A DNA stretch of 64,000 nt from Sepioteuthis lessoniana (lineage: Eukaryota > Mollusca > Cephalopoda > Myopsida > Loliginidae): NCBI GenBank assembly GCA_963585895.1, contig OY757907.1:109074207-109138206 (forward strand), in the 5' to 3' direction. The position numbers and the translations under genes are program-made. Numbering within the stretch: the stretch's first letter is position 1; each line of letters begins with the position of its first letter. This document shows, piece after piece, positions 22,786 to 32,849 of this stretch. Under the pieces are notes generated by a model. The model had not been told where the DNA came from, ran no database searches, and was given only the letters and a program-made list of their open reading frames with translations.

Positions 22786-23760
22786 TATGTAGGGTGTTTT
22801 AAAAACTTTGATATCATCTGAAATGTACTGGCTGTTCTAGAAATATTGATATCATTTCATAATCCAATGACTTAACCGGTTCTTGTTCAAATGACCTTAA
22901 ATTTTAACTGCCTGCCCCATCCACTGGAGCTGAAGAATATGTTGACTGCTTTTTTGCTGAGCAGTAAGACCTCCCCATAACTAGTGTTCTGGGTTTAATG
23001 CTAAACTGCTTTTGCTAGTGAAACTCCAGTCCTGAAGCTTTTGACTTAAAGTGGTAATATCTGTTAGGGTTCCATTTATTGGTCAAATGGAAATATCTAA
23101 TCATTTTCTATACTTGAAACTGTGTAAAGACAAATGACTGATGTTAAATTGAATTCTTAGAATTACATAGCAATACTTGAAACTTTTTAACTGTGTGCAA
23201 ACAAATGACTGATTTTAAATTGAATTCTTAGAATTACATAGCAATACTTGAAACCATTTAACTGTGTGCAAACAAATGATTGGTATTTAATCAGATAGAA
23301 ATATTTGCTTAACAGAATAACTAATTTTAAATAGCAATACTTGAAGCCATTTAACTGTGTGCAAACATATGCTCTTGTTTGTCTTAAAATGATGTTAACT
23401 AAAACCTATTCATTTACAAATTATATATTTAATGTATAAACAATATTTGGGATTAAATAACCTACAAGGTTTGTTATGCCATAGAGGATAACCAACAAAC
23501 CTTTTAAATACATGCATAGAAATAATTCCAAGTTCTGTGTTTAACACCTTTTCTTTTCTAGTAAATGGAACTTCTATATGTGAAAAGAAAAGAAGATAAA
23601 ACACATATAGTGTTTTGAGTTGTTTTTACACTTAGTGTTTAAATTTGAGATAATTTGAATAAGAACTGGTCAAGTTATTACATCATGAAATAATATCAAT
23701 TTTCCTGAAACAGCCTGTCTCAAATGATATCAAGTTTGTTTTTTTTAAATACCCTGTATA
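22786..23760. mobile_element. Mariner/MITE-like element, apparently nested, with SINE-A inside
   Basis: Outer inverted ends: 'AGGGTGTTTTAAAAACTTTG' at 22791 against the reverse complement of 'AAATACCCTGTA' and 'CAAATGATATCAAG' near 23720-23757. An inner pair, 'CTGGCTGTTCTAG' with 'ATTGATATCATTTCAT' (22834-22866), mirrors 23673-23717. All four ends share a 'TTGATATCAT' motif. No transposase is recognisable. SINE-A copy 10 occupies most of the interior. Confidence 0.6.
22905..23490 (+). repeat. SINE-A copy 10
   Basis: Decayed head, body, then about four 'AACCATTTAACTGTGTGCAAA' type units (23090-23370) and a tail at 23445-23485. Confidence 0.75.
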
Positions 23761-24167
23761 TTACAAGAGGAGATTTTTTGGATTGACACTTGGACATGAT
23801 TTTATCATAGAGAATATGCTCAATAAAATTTTTCTCATGAAGATTAAAATTACAATGATTGTTTCATAAATACTTTCCTGTTGATGTATTGAACACAGAG
23901 ATACTATCAGTCTTGGACAGATGGGGAAAAAACAAACTTTGCTGATAGTTTATTTTGAAGATTAAATATATTTTCAATAAACTATGGTGAATTTCAGCAA
24001 ACAATTATTTTATCTTAACAAAAATATAATTGAGATGAATTTCTATTGTTTATAAACTTGTACAAATGAAATAATCTAATTACAATTTTGATTAAAATTT
24101 ATGGCTAAAAATGGGTGAAATCAGTAAAATATAGTAATCTATGTGTAAACATATATATAAACTGGGC

Positions 24168-24405
24168 CATTGGCCTAATGAGTGTTTCTCACTGGTCCGG
24201 GAGACCAGGGTTCAATCCCAGGTCGAGTCATACCCAAGACTCAAAAAATAGTATTTGATGCCACCTTGCTTAGCACTCAGCACTATAAGGTAAGGATCAA
24301 GGGTGAAGTGGAGCAGTCCAATGAATGGAGTAGCATGCTCCCTACACCTTGGTGTAGTAGCTATTGAAAAGGGAGCCTTCGGGCCACCCTCAACTAAGGT
24401 TGCCA
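24168..24405 (+). repeat. SINE-C copy 3, plus strand
   Basis: The easiest C copy to read: A-box-like 'TTGGCCTAATGAGTG' at about 24171 and B box 'GGTTCAATCCC' at about 24210, then the C body to 'GCCACCCTCAACT'. Flanks TATATATAAACT and TATATGTAAACT suggest a target duplication with one difference. Confidence 0.85.
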
Positions 24406-24419
24406 ACTTTATATGTAAA

Positions 24420-25440
24420 CTTGCAGAGTGATATTACATCATTTCAGTGATGAGGTAAAACAGGGAAAATTAATTCTACTCACCACTTGCAGTTGCATGC
24501 ACACAATATTCAAGTGAACTTATATTCCACAAGACTGAAGTCTTTGTCAGTCCTCTTCATTTCGTGAATATTAATTGCATAGCCTAAATCACAGTTGAGT
24601 TGCTATGGATGGATTATGGAGAATCCAACAAGACAGCTGATGGTAATTCCAAAAAAGGGTTTTGCAGTCTTTTTTGAAAACTGAAAGGGATGATAGGACA
24701 ATATATTTGAGATCCAAAAGGAAGAACTTAGAAGAAGACTAAGATGCCGTTTCCCTAGGTAGGCTATTTTTTGTTAATATCAAATGGCTGAAAACTTTCT
24801 GGATATATCTCATAAGTATACATACACACACACACATACATACATATATACATAGACATGTGCGTGTTCATGTATATATACTTATGTGTTTATGTATATA
24901 TGTATCTATTTACATATTTGTGTTCATATATCAATAGAGGGAAAGTTGTATGGATACACGTGTGTTGTTATATGTTATATTCTAACAGTAAAGATGAATA
25001 GCATTTTCAATGTTTGCAAGTGATCAATCAACTACAACCAAGGTGAGAGGGAGAAAAGACATACTTGTTCTTATTAAACCTATTATGGCCACCCTAAGAG
25101 GAAGCAAACAAAGCCAGCGTCTGATTGGCCGAATTCCCTGGGTGATAGATAGCCGAGTGACTGCTTAAGAAACTTTGCATTTTACAAAGCTGGGAAAATA
25201 TTTCCTTATCTAAGATAACAAAGAATTCTGATATTGGAAGAGTTGTTTTTGTTTCTTTCTTTCTTTGACTTTATATAAGAAATATCAGGTATGTTGCCAA
25301 ATACATTTGCTAATTAGCATCAGTTAACAAATTTTCCAACTCGCTGCCTAAGCATCATATTTGTATAAAGCAAATTTAATCATCTTTAGAGCTTGAAAAT
25401 TAAGTAAGTATTATATTGATATATATCCAACTTAGCTTTA
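24420..25440. other. Single-copy stretch with CA/TA microsatellite
   Basis: A CA, CATA and TA run lies at about 24822-24910. Nothing else identified. Confidence 0.5.
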
Positions 25441-25500
25441 GTTTTTGTTTGGTTATTTAAAAGCATATCAAACCCTTCTGGGTTATTAAATGCTGAAGTT
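25441..25500 (-). repeat. Hairpin-tail fragment
   Basis: Tail-only remnant. Both stems are changed yet still pair: outer AGCAT/ATGCT instead of GGCAT/ATGCC, inner AACCC/GGGTT instead of AACCT/AGGTT. Confidence 0.7.
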
Positions 25501-25579
25501 TAATTCATATTTAAATGTTTGACTATAATCATAACTATTTTGAATCTTCCATTGCAATCATTTTTTATCACACGGGGCA

Positions 25580-27520
25580 AAATGAGACAGAAAGATGTGG
25601 CTATGGCATGGATTGACTACAAAAAAAGCAAACAATGAGGTCTTGAAAAGCTAGATAATAGACTGTCTTAAAATATAGAAAATATACGATGTATTTCATC
25701 TTGGAAAAACTGGAGAGTGGAATTGACAGGGAGAGGAAAAATTTTGCTGAGGTGAAAATTCACAGAGGTATATTCCAGGAAGATGGGCTATCACCATTTC
25801 TATTTGTAATTGCAATGATGCCACTCAATCACATACTTAGGAAATCCACAGGGGAACTTCATAAATCACAAGAAAAGATTAACCCCTAATGTACATGGAT
25901 GACATCAAACTATTTGCCAAGAATGAAAAAGAACTGGTAACCTTAAAACAACAAATGACAGAAGGAATAGTACTTCCAAATCAAGAAAAAAATCTGAACA
26001 TTTAGAGAAAAGGAAACTTAGAAATACTTGAGAATATTGGAAGCGAACCCGTGGTGTAATGGTTATCATTGTAAGAAATAGACACGGCGACACAAGTTCA
26101 AATCCTGGACCTGACTGATTGCATTTCACATAGTACTAATAAGTTTGGGTAAAGTATGAATCCAAATATTCTCCCTCCAGCTATGGGTAAATAGTAGGGC
26201 AGACTGGGTTCTTCAGCCTTAGTGAGGCAACTAGTCTAGGAGAAGGAAAACTCTGAATTCAAACCTGTTATACTCCGCTTAAAAATTGACCTTGTGTCAT
26301 ATCCTGCCCGAGCAGAGGGGTTGGTAAATATGAGAATATTGGAAGCAAACACCATCAAACAAGTGGAGATAGAATGAAAAAAAAAACCTCAGGTGAATGA
26401 AAAAACTACTTGAAACCAAACTATATAGCAGAAACTTCATCAAAGGGATAAATACCTGGGCTTGTCCCCCTTGTAAGATACTCATGGCCATTCTTCAAGT
26501 GAACAAGGGAAGAACTTGAACAAATGGACCAGAGAACAAGAAAACTCATGATAAGGCATAAGGCCTTACATCTCAGAGATAACATAGACAGATAATGTGT
26601 CAAGAGAAGGAGGAAGAGGACTAAACAGTATTAAAGTTAGAGTCAATATGAGGACTCAAAGACTATATGTAAAAGAGCAAAGAAAGACTGATTACGCAAA
26701 CAAGAACAGAACAAAAAAAACTAGAAAACAAAAATGGGAAGAAAAACAAGCGTATGAATATTTCAAGTGACAAATAAGCAAAATCTCACATGTGAACCCC
26801 TGGACATGGCTAAGGAAGGGAAACCTTGAGAGAGAAATTGAATCTCATCTAATAGAAGCAGAAAACAATGCCATAAGGACCAACATTGTTAAAGCAAAAA
26901 TAGAAAAGGCACAATAAAATAGCAAATGTAGATTATGTGCTGTTAGATGAAAGGATCAATCATACTATAAACAAATGCAGCAAATGATAGCTGAAAGTGT
27001 ATAAGACTAGACATAACAGGATGGGGAAGGTGACCCCCTGGGAATTGTGTAAGAAATTTAAATTTGCCCGAGTGGTATACACACAACCCAGAATCCATCC
27101 TAGAAGATGAGATGCACTAATTTCTTCAGAATTTTAACATACAAACGGATCGCTTAATCTCAACCAAACTATCAGACCTAGTGATTGTCAACCAAACAAC
27201 CCTGCTGAATAGTGGACTTTACCTTCACGGAAGACCACAGAGTAATATTAAAAGAAAGTGAAAAGAGAGATAAATATCTAGACTTTGCTGGAGAACTAAA
27301 ATGTCTAAGGAACATGAAGGTGACAGTGATACCAGTTGTATTTAGTACACCTAGAACAATCTCCAAAGGATTGCTAAAGGAACTGAAAAACTTGGAAATA
27401 AGAGAACAAGTTGAGACCATCTGGACTACCACATTATTAAGCTCAGCCAGAATACTGAAAAGAGTCCTGGAGACTTTCAAGGAGACTAGCTGTCACTAAA
27501 ACTCTCGTGAGAAACCATCA
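25580..27520 (+). pseudogene. LINE-R copy 2 (R2-like, with C-terminal endonuclease)
   Basis: Decayed non-LTR retrotransposon. From 25689: reverse transcriptase with QEDGLSPFLFVIAMMPLNHI, then MYMDDIKLFAKN (YMDD at 25891-25902) in another frame. A deletion removes the stretch seen in LINE-R at 870-690. Thumb and linker segments follow (about 26350-26900, including EGGRGLNSI and NPWTWLRKGNLERE), then a CRLC zinc-knuckle remnant at about 26930 and a restriction-like endonuclease C-terminus (27100-27499, with TEDHRVILKESEKRDKYLDF and SARILKRVLET). This order is that of R2/NeSL-type LINEs. Many stops and frameshifts; the N-terminus is missing. Confidence 0.85.
26045..26330 (+). repeat. SINE-D copy 4 inserted in LINE-R
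   Basis: Full-length D element with tRNA-like head 'GTGGTGTAATGGTTATCATT', core and D tail. It is flanked by the perfect 16-bp duplication TGAGAATATTGGAAGC at 26029-26044 and 26331-26346, so it inserted by target-primed reverse transcription after LINE-R had arrived. Confidence 0.95.
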
Positions 27521-28005
27521 GCTTATGCTGTTGGGAAAAACTCTCACTGTGTTTAGTTAGATTGCATATTCTCATCTGATACTGATAATTTTGCACTGTT
27601 ATATAATTTCAAGTATTCCTATCTAATACTAATAATTTATACACAATTGGATAGTAACATTTTGGAATAAAGTGATACACTAAATTTGAATACTAATCAC
27701 CAGTAAATGGAAATGACAAACCACCAGATAGTATACCATGCTGCTAGAGAGGACATAAGACAAAGTGGACTTCTTTGAGAGGATGACTTCAGTGAGAGAA
27801 AGACTTCAGTACTCGATTGGCTGGTACACTCTTGGTTCAAATCAATTCTGTTATTGTTCTTGGCAAATCGGTTCTGTTTTGGATAGCAACAATCTTTCAT
27901 TAGTCTTATTCTTCTGTTAATGTATTAATTTCAGTTGAAATGAAATACTTAGGCTTTTGTTAGGCTGTCTGTCAATTACTTCTTTTTATGCACATGTGAG
28001 TGTTA
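27520..28005. other. Stretch after LINE-R
   Basis: 27555-27660 contains SINE-A-type tandem units in reverse ('CAAGTATTCCTATCTAATAC'). The rest (27690-27950) is unidentified. Confidence 0.45.
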
Positions 28006-28009
28006 CAAA

Positions 28010-28330
28010 ATCTAGTTTCAAGTAAAACCAAATAACTATTCTTGATTAATAATACTGATAATTCATTTGCCCATAATTGTATGGTTTCAAGCAGATCTAC
28101 TTAACCCATAGATGGGAGCCTAATGGCTACTACCACTCTGGATCAGAGTGGATCTGGGGGTAATGGCAACGAAGTGGTACTTTACACTTCTTAGAGTTCC
28201 ACAACTGGAGCTTCATCAATAGGTTATGTTTAGTGTCACACCTAGGACCCCCTTTTCTTGTGGTGGGGGGAGTTCTTATCCCTCTGCAGAGGATACATTT
28301 GCTATGTTTTAAGTCCCACCAAGCAGACAG
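28010..28330 (-). repeat. SINE-A copy 11
   Basis: Tandem-type units at 28010-28100, then body in reverse from 'AACCCATAGATGGG' to 'CCCTCTGCAGAGG'. The head is decayed. Confidence 0.7.
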
Positions 28331-28384
28331 TGGTTTAGATGGCACAACGCTTCATATGTGACTACTGATCTTATAGGAGTGATT

Positions 28385-28870
28385 TATTTGACCTATAAGT
28401 AAGTTAGTTGGTGACTGAAGTCGAGGGCGACCCAAAGGCTCCCTTTTCAATAGCTACTGCACTGAGCTGTAGGGGAGGGAGATACGCCTTTCCCTGGGTT
28501 GCTCCACTACCCTTGATACATAACGTATAATGCTGAGTGTTAAGCAAGGAGGTATCAAGTACCATTTTTTAAGTCTTTGGCATGACACGACCTGGGACTG
28601 AACACTCGTCTTCCAGGCCATTGGCAAACACTCAACCCACTAGGCCAATGAGCCGGTAATTTGACCTATAGATAGTACCTTAACATGGTGCTACCTCTCT
28701 GGGTCACATTGAATTGTGTGTGATGGTAATGAAAGGTGATCCTGCTTTCTCCAGAGTTCAAGAACTGGAGTCTATCCACAGGATGCAGTCCTACCCAGGA
28801 ATTCCCTTTTTGAGTGATTCTTACCCCTCTGCAGGGAATGCAATTCTATCATAAGGGCTGGTCAAATGTG
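28385..28870 (-). repeat. SINE-A copy 12, interrupted by SINE-C
   Basis: Middle block in reverse ('ATTTGACCTATA' at 28386 and again at 28659, then 'GGTGCTACC') to the head with 'CCCCTCTGCAGGG' at about 28835. The interruption is exactly a SINE-C plus one duplicated 12-mer. Confidence 0.7.
28398..28658 (-). repeat. SINE-C copy 4 inserted in SINE-A
   Basis: Full-length minus-strand copy with the A-box side 'CACTAGGCCAATGAGCC' at about 28638. Flanked by a perfect 12-bp duplication ATTTGACCTATA (28386-28397 and 28659-28670). Confidence 0.9.
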
Positions 28871-29183
28871 CAATTACCTTATTAGGATCCAAGTTTGTTC
28901 AATGAATTTTCAAATCTCTCCTTAATAACTATTTTTGTCACTATTATGCACCCAAATAAGCAAAGCATTTAAACCAAATAGTCCTGTATAGCATAAACTG
29001 GATATTATCATTCTGTATATCCTGGTGGTTATCCATTGCTTTATACAGTATTAAAATAATGTGATCTTGTTAAGATTTACCTACATTAATATCAAAGATC
29101 AAGTTATCTAAATCTTCAAACTAATGTATGTACACACACACACACACACAAGTTTGGATAGTATAGATACAGTCAAGCACCAT
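28871..29183. other. AT-rich spacer with (AC)n
   Basis: A run of about 13 AC repeats at 29124-29150, otherwise featureless. Confidence 0.5.
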
Positions 29184-29719
29184 TGTTATGAAATAGCCGA
29201 GGGATTTCGGTTCATGCCTTTGAGTTTAGTTAGGCTGAGAACCTTTCGGCTCAGCACATGGGTTGGTTGGGTGTAAGATTGAAGCAGGTGTTAATGCGGG
29301 TGCGCGCGAGCGGAGGAGGTGTCACTCAGATGTCATAACAGTCCGAGACGATACTGGGTGACAAGGTGCGGGTGACGTCGCGCGCACCGGAAGCACGCGG
29401 AAGTTTGTGTGAGAATTTGAAGAAAATAAGTCGGGTTTTAGGCGCCGAACGAGAAGGATCGATTTTTGGAGCTCGCAGGCGCGAGGCGAACATGCGCCCA
29501 ATGGGGGCTGCTCGAGTTGGGGGCCAAATGAATAAGACAGCGTAGAAGATTGTGTCTCTCCTCCTTACGTCGAAACCTTTAACTCAAAGTTAATAAAAAG
29601 GTTTCGTACCTGAACAAGAAGTAGTTACGTGTTTTTGAGATTCCTGTTCTTTATATATTCTATTGTAATGAACATTATATGTCCATTTTGCACACATGGT
29701 TAATTGTGAATATGGTACA
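29184..29719 (+). mobile_element. LTR remnant, family L1, copy a
   Basis: 536-bp unit from TGTTATG to GGTACA with the perfect 4-bp target duplication CCAT (29180-29183 and 29720-29723), so it is a lone LTR of a Ty3-type or similar element. Its relative lies inverted at 39479-39997. Shared segments include 'GAGAACCTTTCGGCTCAG', 'CACCGGAAGC' and 'ATTGTGTCTCTC'. AATAAA at 29592-29597 fits an LTR poly(A) signal. GC-rich and CpG-rich against its flanks. No internal coding region. Confidence 0.85.
29373..29394 (+). promoter_or_regulatory. CRE-like and ETS-like motif pair in LTR L1a
   Basis: TGACGTC at 29373-29379 and ACCGGAAGC at 29386-29394. The same pair, in the same order and similar spacing, is kept in L1b. 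Motif identity comes from general knowledge of CREB/ATF and ETS sites; function is inferred. Confidence 0.55.
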
Positions 29720-30081
29720 CCATTACCTCTGTGTCTAAGCTATCCTTACTTATATATGCTCTGTCAATGAAAATTGAGCTCTCTTTATTCATAAATATAA
29801 CAAACTCCATTGTCAATCTTAATATATATTTATGAATGCACACATATATATATATATATGGTAAGCATAAAAACATATCTGCTACCTTACTGTGGTTTGA
29901 GCACCATCTGGAATTTCACTGCCATCTCACTGTAGGAGGAATTCAGAGATTCTGCAGGTGAGAAAAGAAATATTCTGAGTTTATGTACGTAATGTCACCA
30001 TATTTATAAACATATTCCAATAAGTTTTGATATCATGACTACTTGAAATTGAGGAGTGTTTTTGTGCTCACTCTATATGAA

Positions 30082-30415
30082 CAGGGTGTGTCAAAATTGA
30101 TGCCACCCATTAATATTATAATTCATGTTACATCATCATCTTTCACCTGAGTCTCAAGAAGCAATTACATCGCTTTAGAAAGGTCAAACCAGATGACAAG
30201 GGAAGAAATTGATTGACTTTATCCTACAGTGCACATGAATGACAAAGTTCTAGGAATGTCCATGGAGGGACGTTTTCAAATTCTTTCCAACAGAATCTCT
30301 CACTGTATCCACATTGTCAGGACATCTTGCAGTCAACTTCCTGCCAGATCTGGGATGCCTTCTTGGTGAGGTTGTTTTCTGATCCCGTGACTTGAAATTT
30401 GTGCACCTAAAAAAT
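30082..30415 (-). mobile_element. Mariner-type transposase N-terminal relic
   Basis: On the minus strand GRKLTARCPDNVDTVRDSVG (about 30345-30285) matches the linker between the two helix-turn-helix parts of many mariner-like transposases. 'CAGGGTGTGTCAAAATTGAT' at 30082 looks like one terminal repeat; I find no partner. Frames are broken and catalytic residues absent. Confidence 0.55.
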
Positions 30416-30646
30416 AATTAAAAATTTGGCTCTTCTTGGGATAATTGTTAAACTTCCTGTGAAATTTAGCTGGCACAGTTTTGAATAATTTTATCTTCAA
30501 AGTAAATACTTTTCCTTTCTTGTCCAAGGCATTATGATTGAGGATTAATAGTTTTTATAGTATACTATTTTTCAAATCAGAAACAAAAAAGAACACATCA
30601 TTATTATTAGAGTTATATGGGTCCCATGTATATTGTAACACTCTGG

Positions 30647-30648
<2 letters not shown>

Positions 30649-30677
<29 letters not shown>

Positions 30678-30690
30678 TAGAGAGAGAGAA
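30649..30690. repeat. (TA)n(GA)n microsatellite with short dispersed repeat
   Basis: About 11 TA then GA repeats. The sequence after it (30690-30735, 'GTAGAAACTATTATTATT') recurs at 32460-32510, so a short unnamed dispersed repeat is present at both places. Confidence 0.7.
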
Positions 30691-31019
30691 AATCCTTCCA
30701 AAATATATACACACCAGAGTAGAAACTATTATTATTTATCAAGAATTACATTCCTTAAAGTGATAGATATATACGGAAAAATCTAAAAGAAATTTCAGCA
30801 AGGCCAAATTTCATCTCCAAACCGTTTCTCTCCAAGAAATACTTCAACAAAATTTGATCCTTTTCACAAGTTGTTCCTAAAAAGAATAAAAAATCTTTTC
30901 ACTACAAGATGATTCTCTACAAATAAACTATGAATAAAACCAGATTCTTTCTATAAACTGTTTCCCTAATGATAAATTTCAACATGACAGATCTGTCAGT
31001 TTCCCCCCTTTTTTAACTT

Positions 31020-31075
31020 GATTTGGTATCAAATTACCAGGGAGGTTGATATGCCATAAAACAAAACCAAACAAA
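31020..31075 (+). repeat. Hairpin-tail fragment
   Basis: Tail remnant 'GAGGTTGATATGCCATAAAA' with a decayed left arm. Confidence 0.55.
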
Positions 31076-31079
31076 CAAT

Positions 31080-31224
31080 AATTATAGCTACTCAGCATAA
31101 TGGCTATTGTAATGGCAAATGGAATGGATGACCTGAGTTTAAATCCTTGACAAAACTATTTGCATTTCACTTGATGCTAAATCTTTTAAGAAAGGAATAA
31201 ATCAATTTTTAATCCTCTTATATT
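31080..31224 (+). repeat. SINE-D or B-like fragment
   Basis: Degraded tRNA-like head and first half ('TTGCATTTCACTTGATGCTA'), truncated at the Penelope-type repeat. Confidence 0.45.
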
Positions 31225-31375
31225 GAGAAAAAAAATGATAACAAGGTAATACAAGCTAAACAAGAGACTTATTGATAAATAAAGTTGATACTAGACTGTT
31301 TAGGTTCTAATGAACCATCATTAGGACTAGGAGGAATGATATTAGTGATGTTAGATGAATGATGGATGTTTAAAA
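31225..31375 (+). mobile_element. Penelope-like element end repeat (left arm)
   Basis: About 150 bp homologous to the 3' end region of the Penelope-like element at 59.5 kb ('GGTTCTAATGAACCATCAT' and 'GATAACAAGGTAAT'). Forms an inverted pair with 31461-31611 around an 85-bp centre. Broken fossil with no coding part here. Confidence 0.65.
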
Positions 31376-31460
31376 AAAATTTAAATTCTAATACTGATAT
31401 ACTGATTGAATGGCCAACTTTTTCCCATTATATAGATTGTTCCTCGGTTTTTGTATGATA

Positions 31461-31611
31461 TTTTTAAACATCCACCCTTGATTTAATATCGCTAATATCT
31501 TCTTTCTCAGTCCTGATGATGATTCATTAGAACCAAAACATTGCGGTGTCAACTTGGTTTCTCAGTAAATCTCTCCTCCTGCAAGGATTACCTTGTTATC
31601 CTTTTTTTCTC
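31461..31611 (-). mobile_element. Penelope-like element end repeat (right arm) with hammerhead-like motif
   Basis: Inverted partner of the left arm. On the plus strand CTGATGA (31513-31519) is followed by a small hairpin with loop ATTA, an A-rich core and GTC at 31548-31550, the order of hammerhead ribozyme parts. Penelope-like elements are known to carry such motifs in their end repeats. The core match is imperfect. Confidence 0.6.
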
Positions 31612-31667
31612 TATATTGTCAGATTTTACTTGATTATTTACTTCCAATCCTCCTTTATGTCAGAAAT

Positions 31668-31909
31668 GGGGGTGTCCTCATGGTGTAATGGTTAAAGCGA
31701 TGGACTGCGGAATAGTAGTATGCGAGTTCGTACTCCAGTTGCGCTATTACATTCACTTTCGGGCAAATACCCTTGGGAAAGGTATGAACCCCCTTATCCT
31801 CCCAGCTATGGGTTAAATAGTATCAGTACTGTTCTTCTAGGAGAATGGCTTTGGCATTAAATAACCTAGAAAGAGTTGATATGCCATTAAACAAAGAAAC
31901 CAAACCAAA
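31668..31909 (+). repeat. SINE-B copy 3, full length, 16-bp target duplication
   Basis: Reference B copy: head 'GGTGTAATGGTTAAAGCG', B-box-like 'GAGTTCGTACTCC', core 31764-31820, hairpin tail and 'AAACCAAACC' end. Flanked by the perfect duplication CCTTTATGTCAGAAAT at 31652-31667 and 31910-31925. Little divergence from the copy at 32.5 kb suggests recent activity. Confidence 0.95.
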
Positions 31910-32511
31910 CCTTTATGTCAGAAATAATGTTCATAGACAATAAGTCTACTTCTTAGCCATTTTCTTTTTCCATCTGATTGTTTTTCTCATGTGTTTTTAT
32001 TCCAAAATTGAATAAGCTAACTTACTGCTATTCAGTGGAAAGTGAAATGAATGACACACCTTTCACCATATTTACTTCAATAAAAAGCTGTTCATATACC
32101 CATTTGTACAAAGTTACCAATCATTTTCTTTGCTATTATATACTGTATATCCAAATCATTCAGTACCAACTAAATTAGAAAAAAAACTCTTTAAAAATAG
32201 TAATTTGAGAAACTCAAAAGGCACCTGTAACCTATAATTTGACAGATTCAAACATAAAAATTTTTAAAGTTTTTTTTACTTTTTCCACAGTTATTAGAAA
32301 TCATCAAAAAAAATTCTATAATGACTAAAAAAAATTCATTGTTTGGAAATAATAATAAATTGATTTTTAGAAACAGAAAAAATAGAATCAAAGAGAAAAG
32401 TATTTAAATCTCTTAACCATTTTCTTCAATACACTATCACACATATACAGAAGGAGCAAGAGAATCCTTTCAAAATATATAAACACCATAGTAGAAACTA
32501 TTATTATTACG

Positions 32512-32762
32512 GGGGGGGTCCTCGTGGTGTAATGGTTAAAGCGATGGACTGCGGAATCGTCGTACATATACGTAGTACATGAGTTCATACTCCAGTCGCG
32601 CTATTGTGTTCACTTTCGGGCAAATACCCTTGGGAAAGGTATGAACCCCCTTATCCTCTCAGCTATGGGTTAAATAGTACCACTACTGTTCTTCTAGGAG
32701 AATGGCTTTGGCATTAAATAACCTACAAAGGTTGATATGCCATTAAACAAAGAAACTAAACT
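32512..32762 (+). repeat. SINE-B copy 4
   Basis: Very close to the 31.7-kb copy. A short extra duplication lies between the boxes ('GTCGTACATATACGTAGTAC'). Flanks AAACTATTATTATTA and AAACTATAATTATTA look like a target duplication with one difference. Confidence 0.9.
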
Positions 32763-32849
32763 ATAATTATTAATTATAATAATGACTTTGTCAAATAATC
32801 AACATAGGAAATACAATCAATAAAAAAAGTTCAAATTCTGTAGGAGGCA

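Noticed and set aside
31668-31760. Real tRNA gene
   Set aside because: The box-like motifs belong to the head of SINE-B, and the sequence does not continue as a full cloverleaf.
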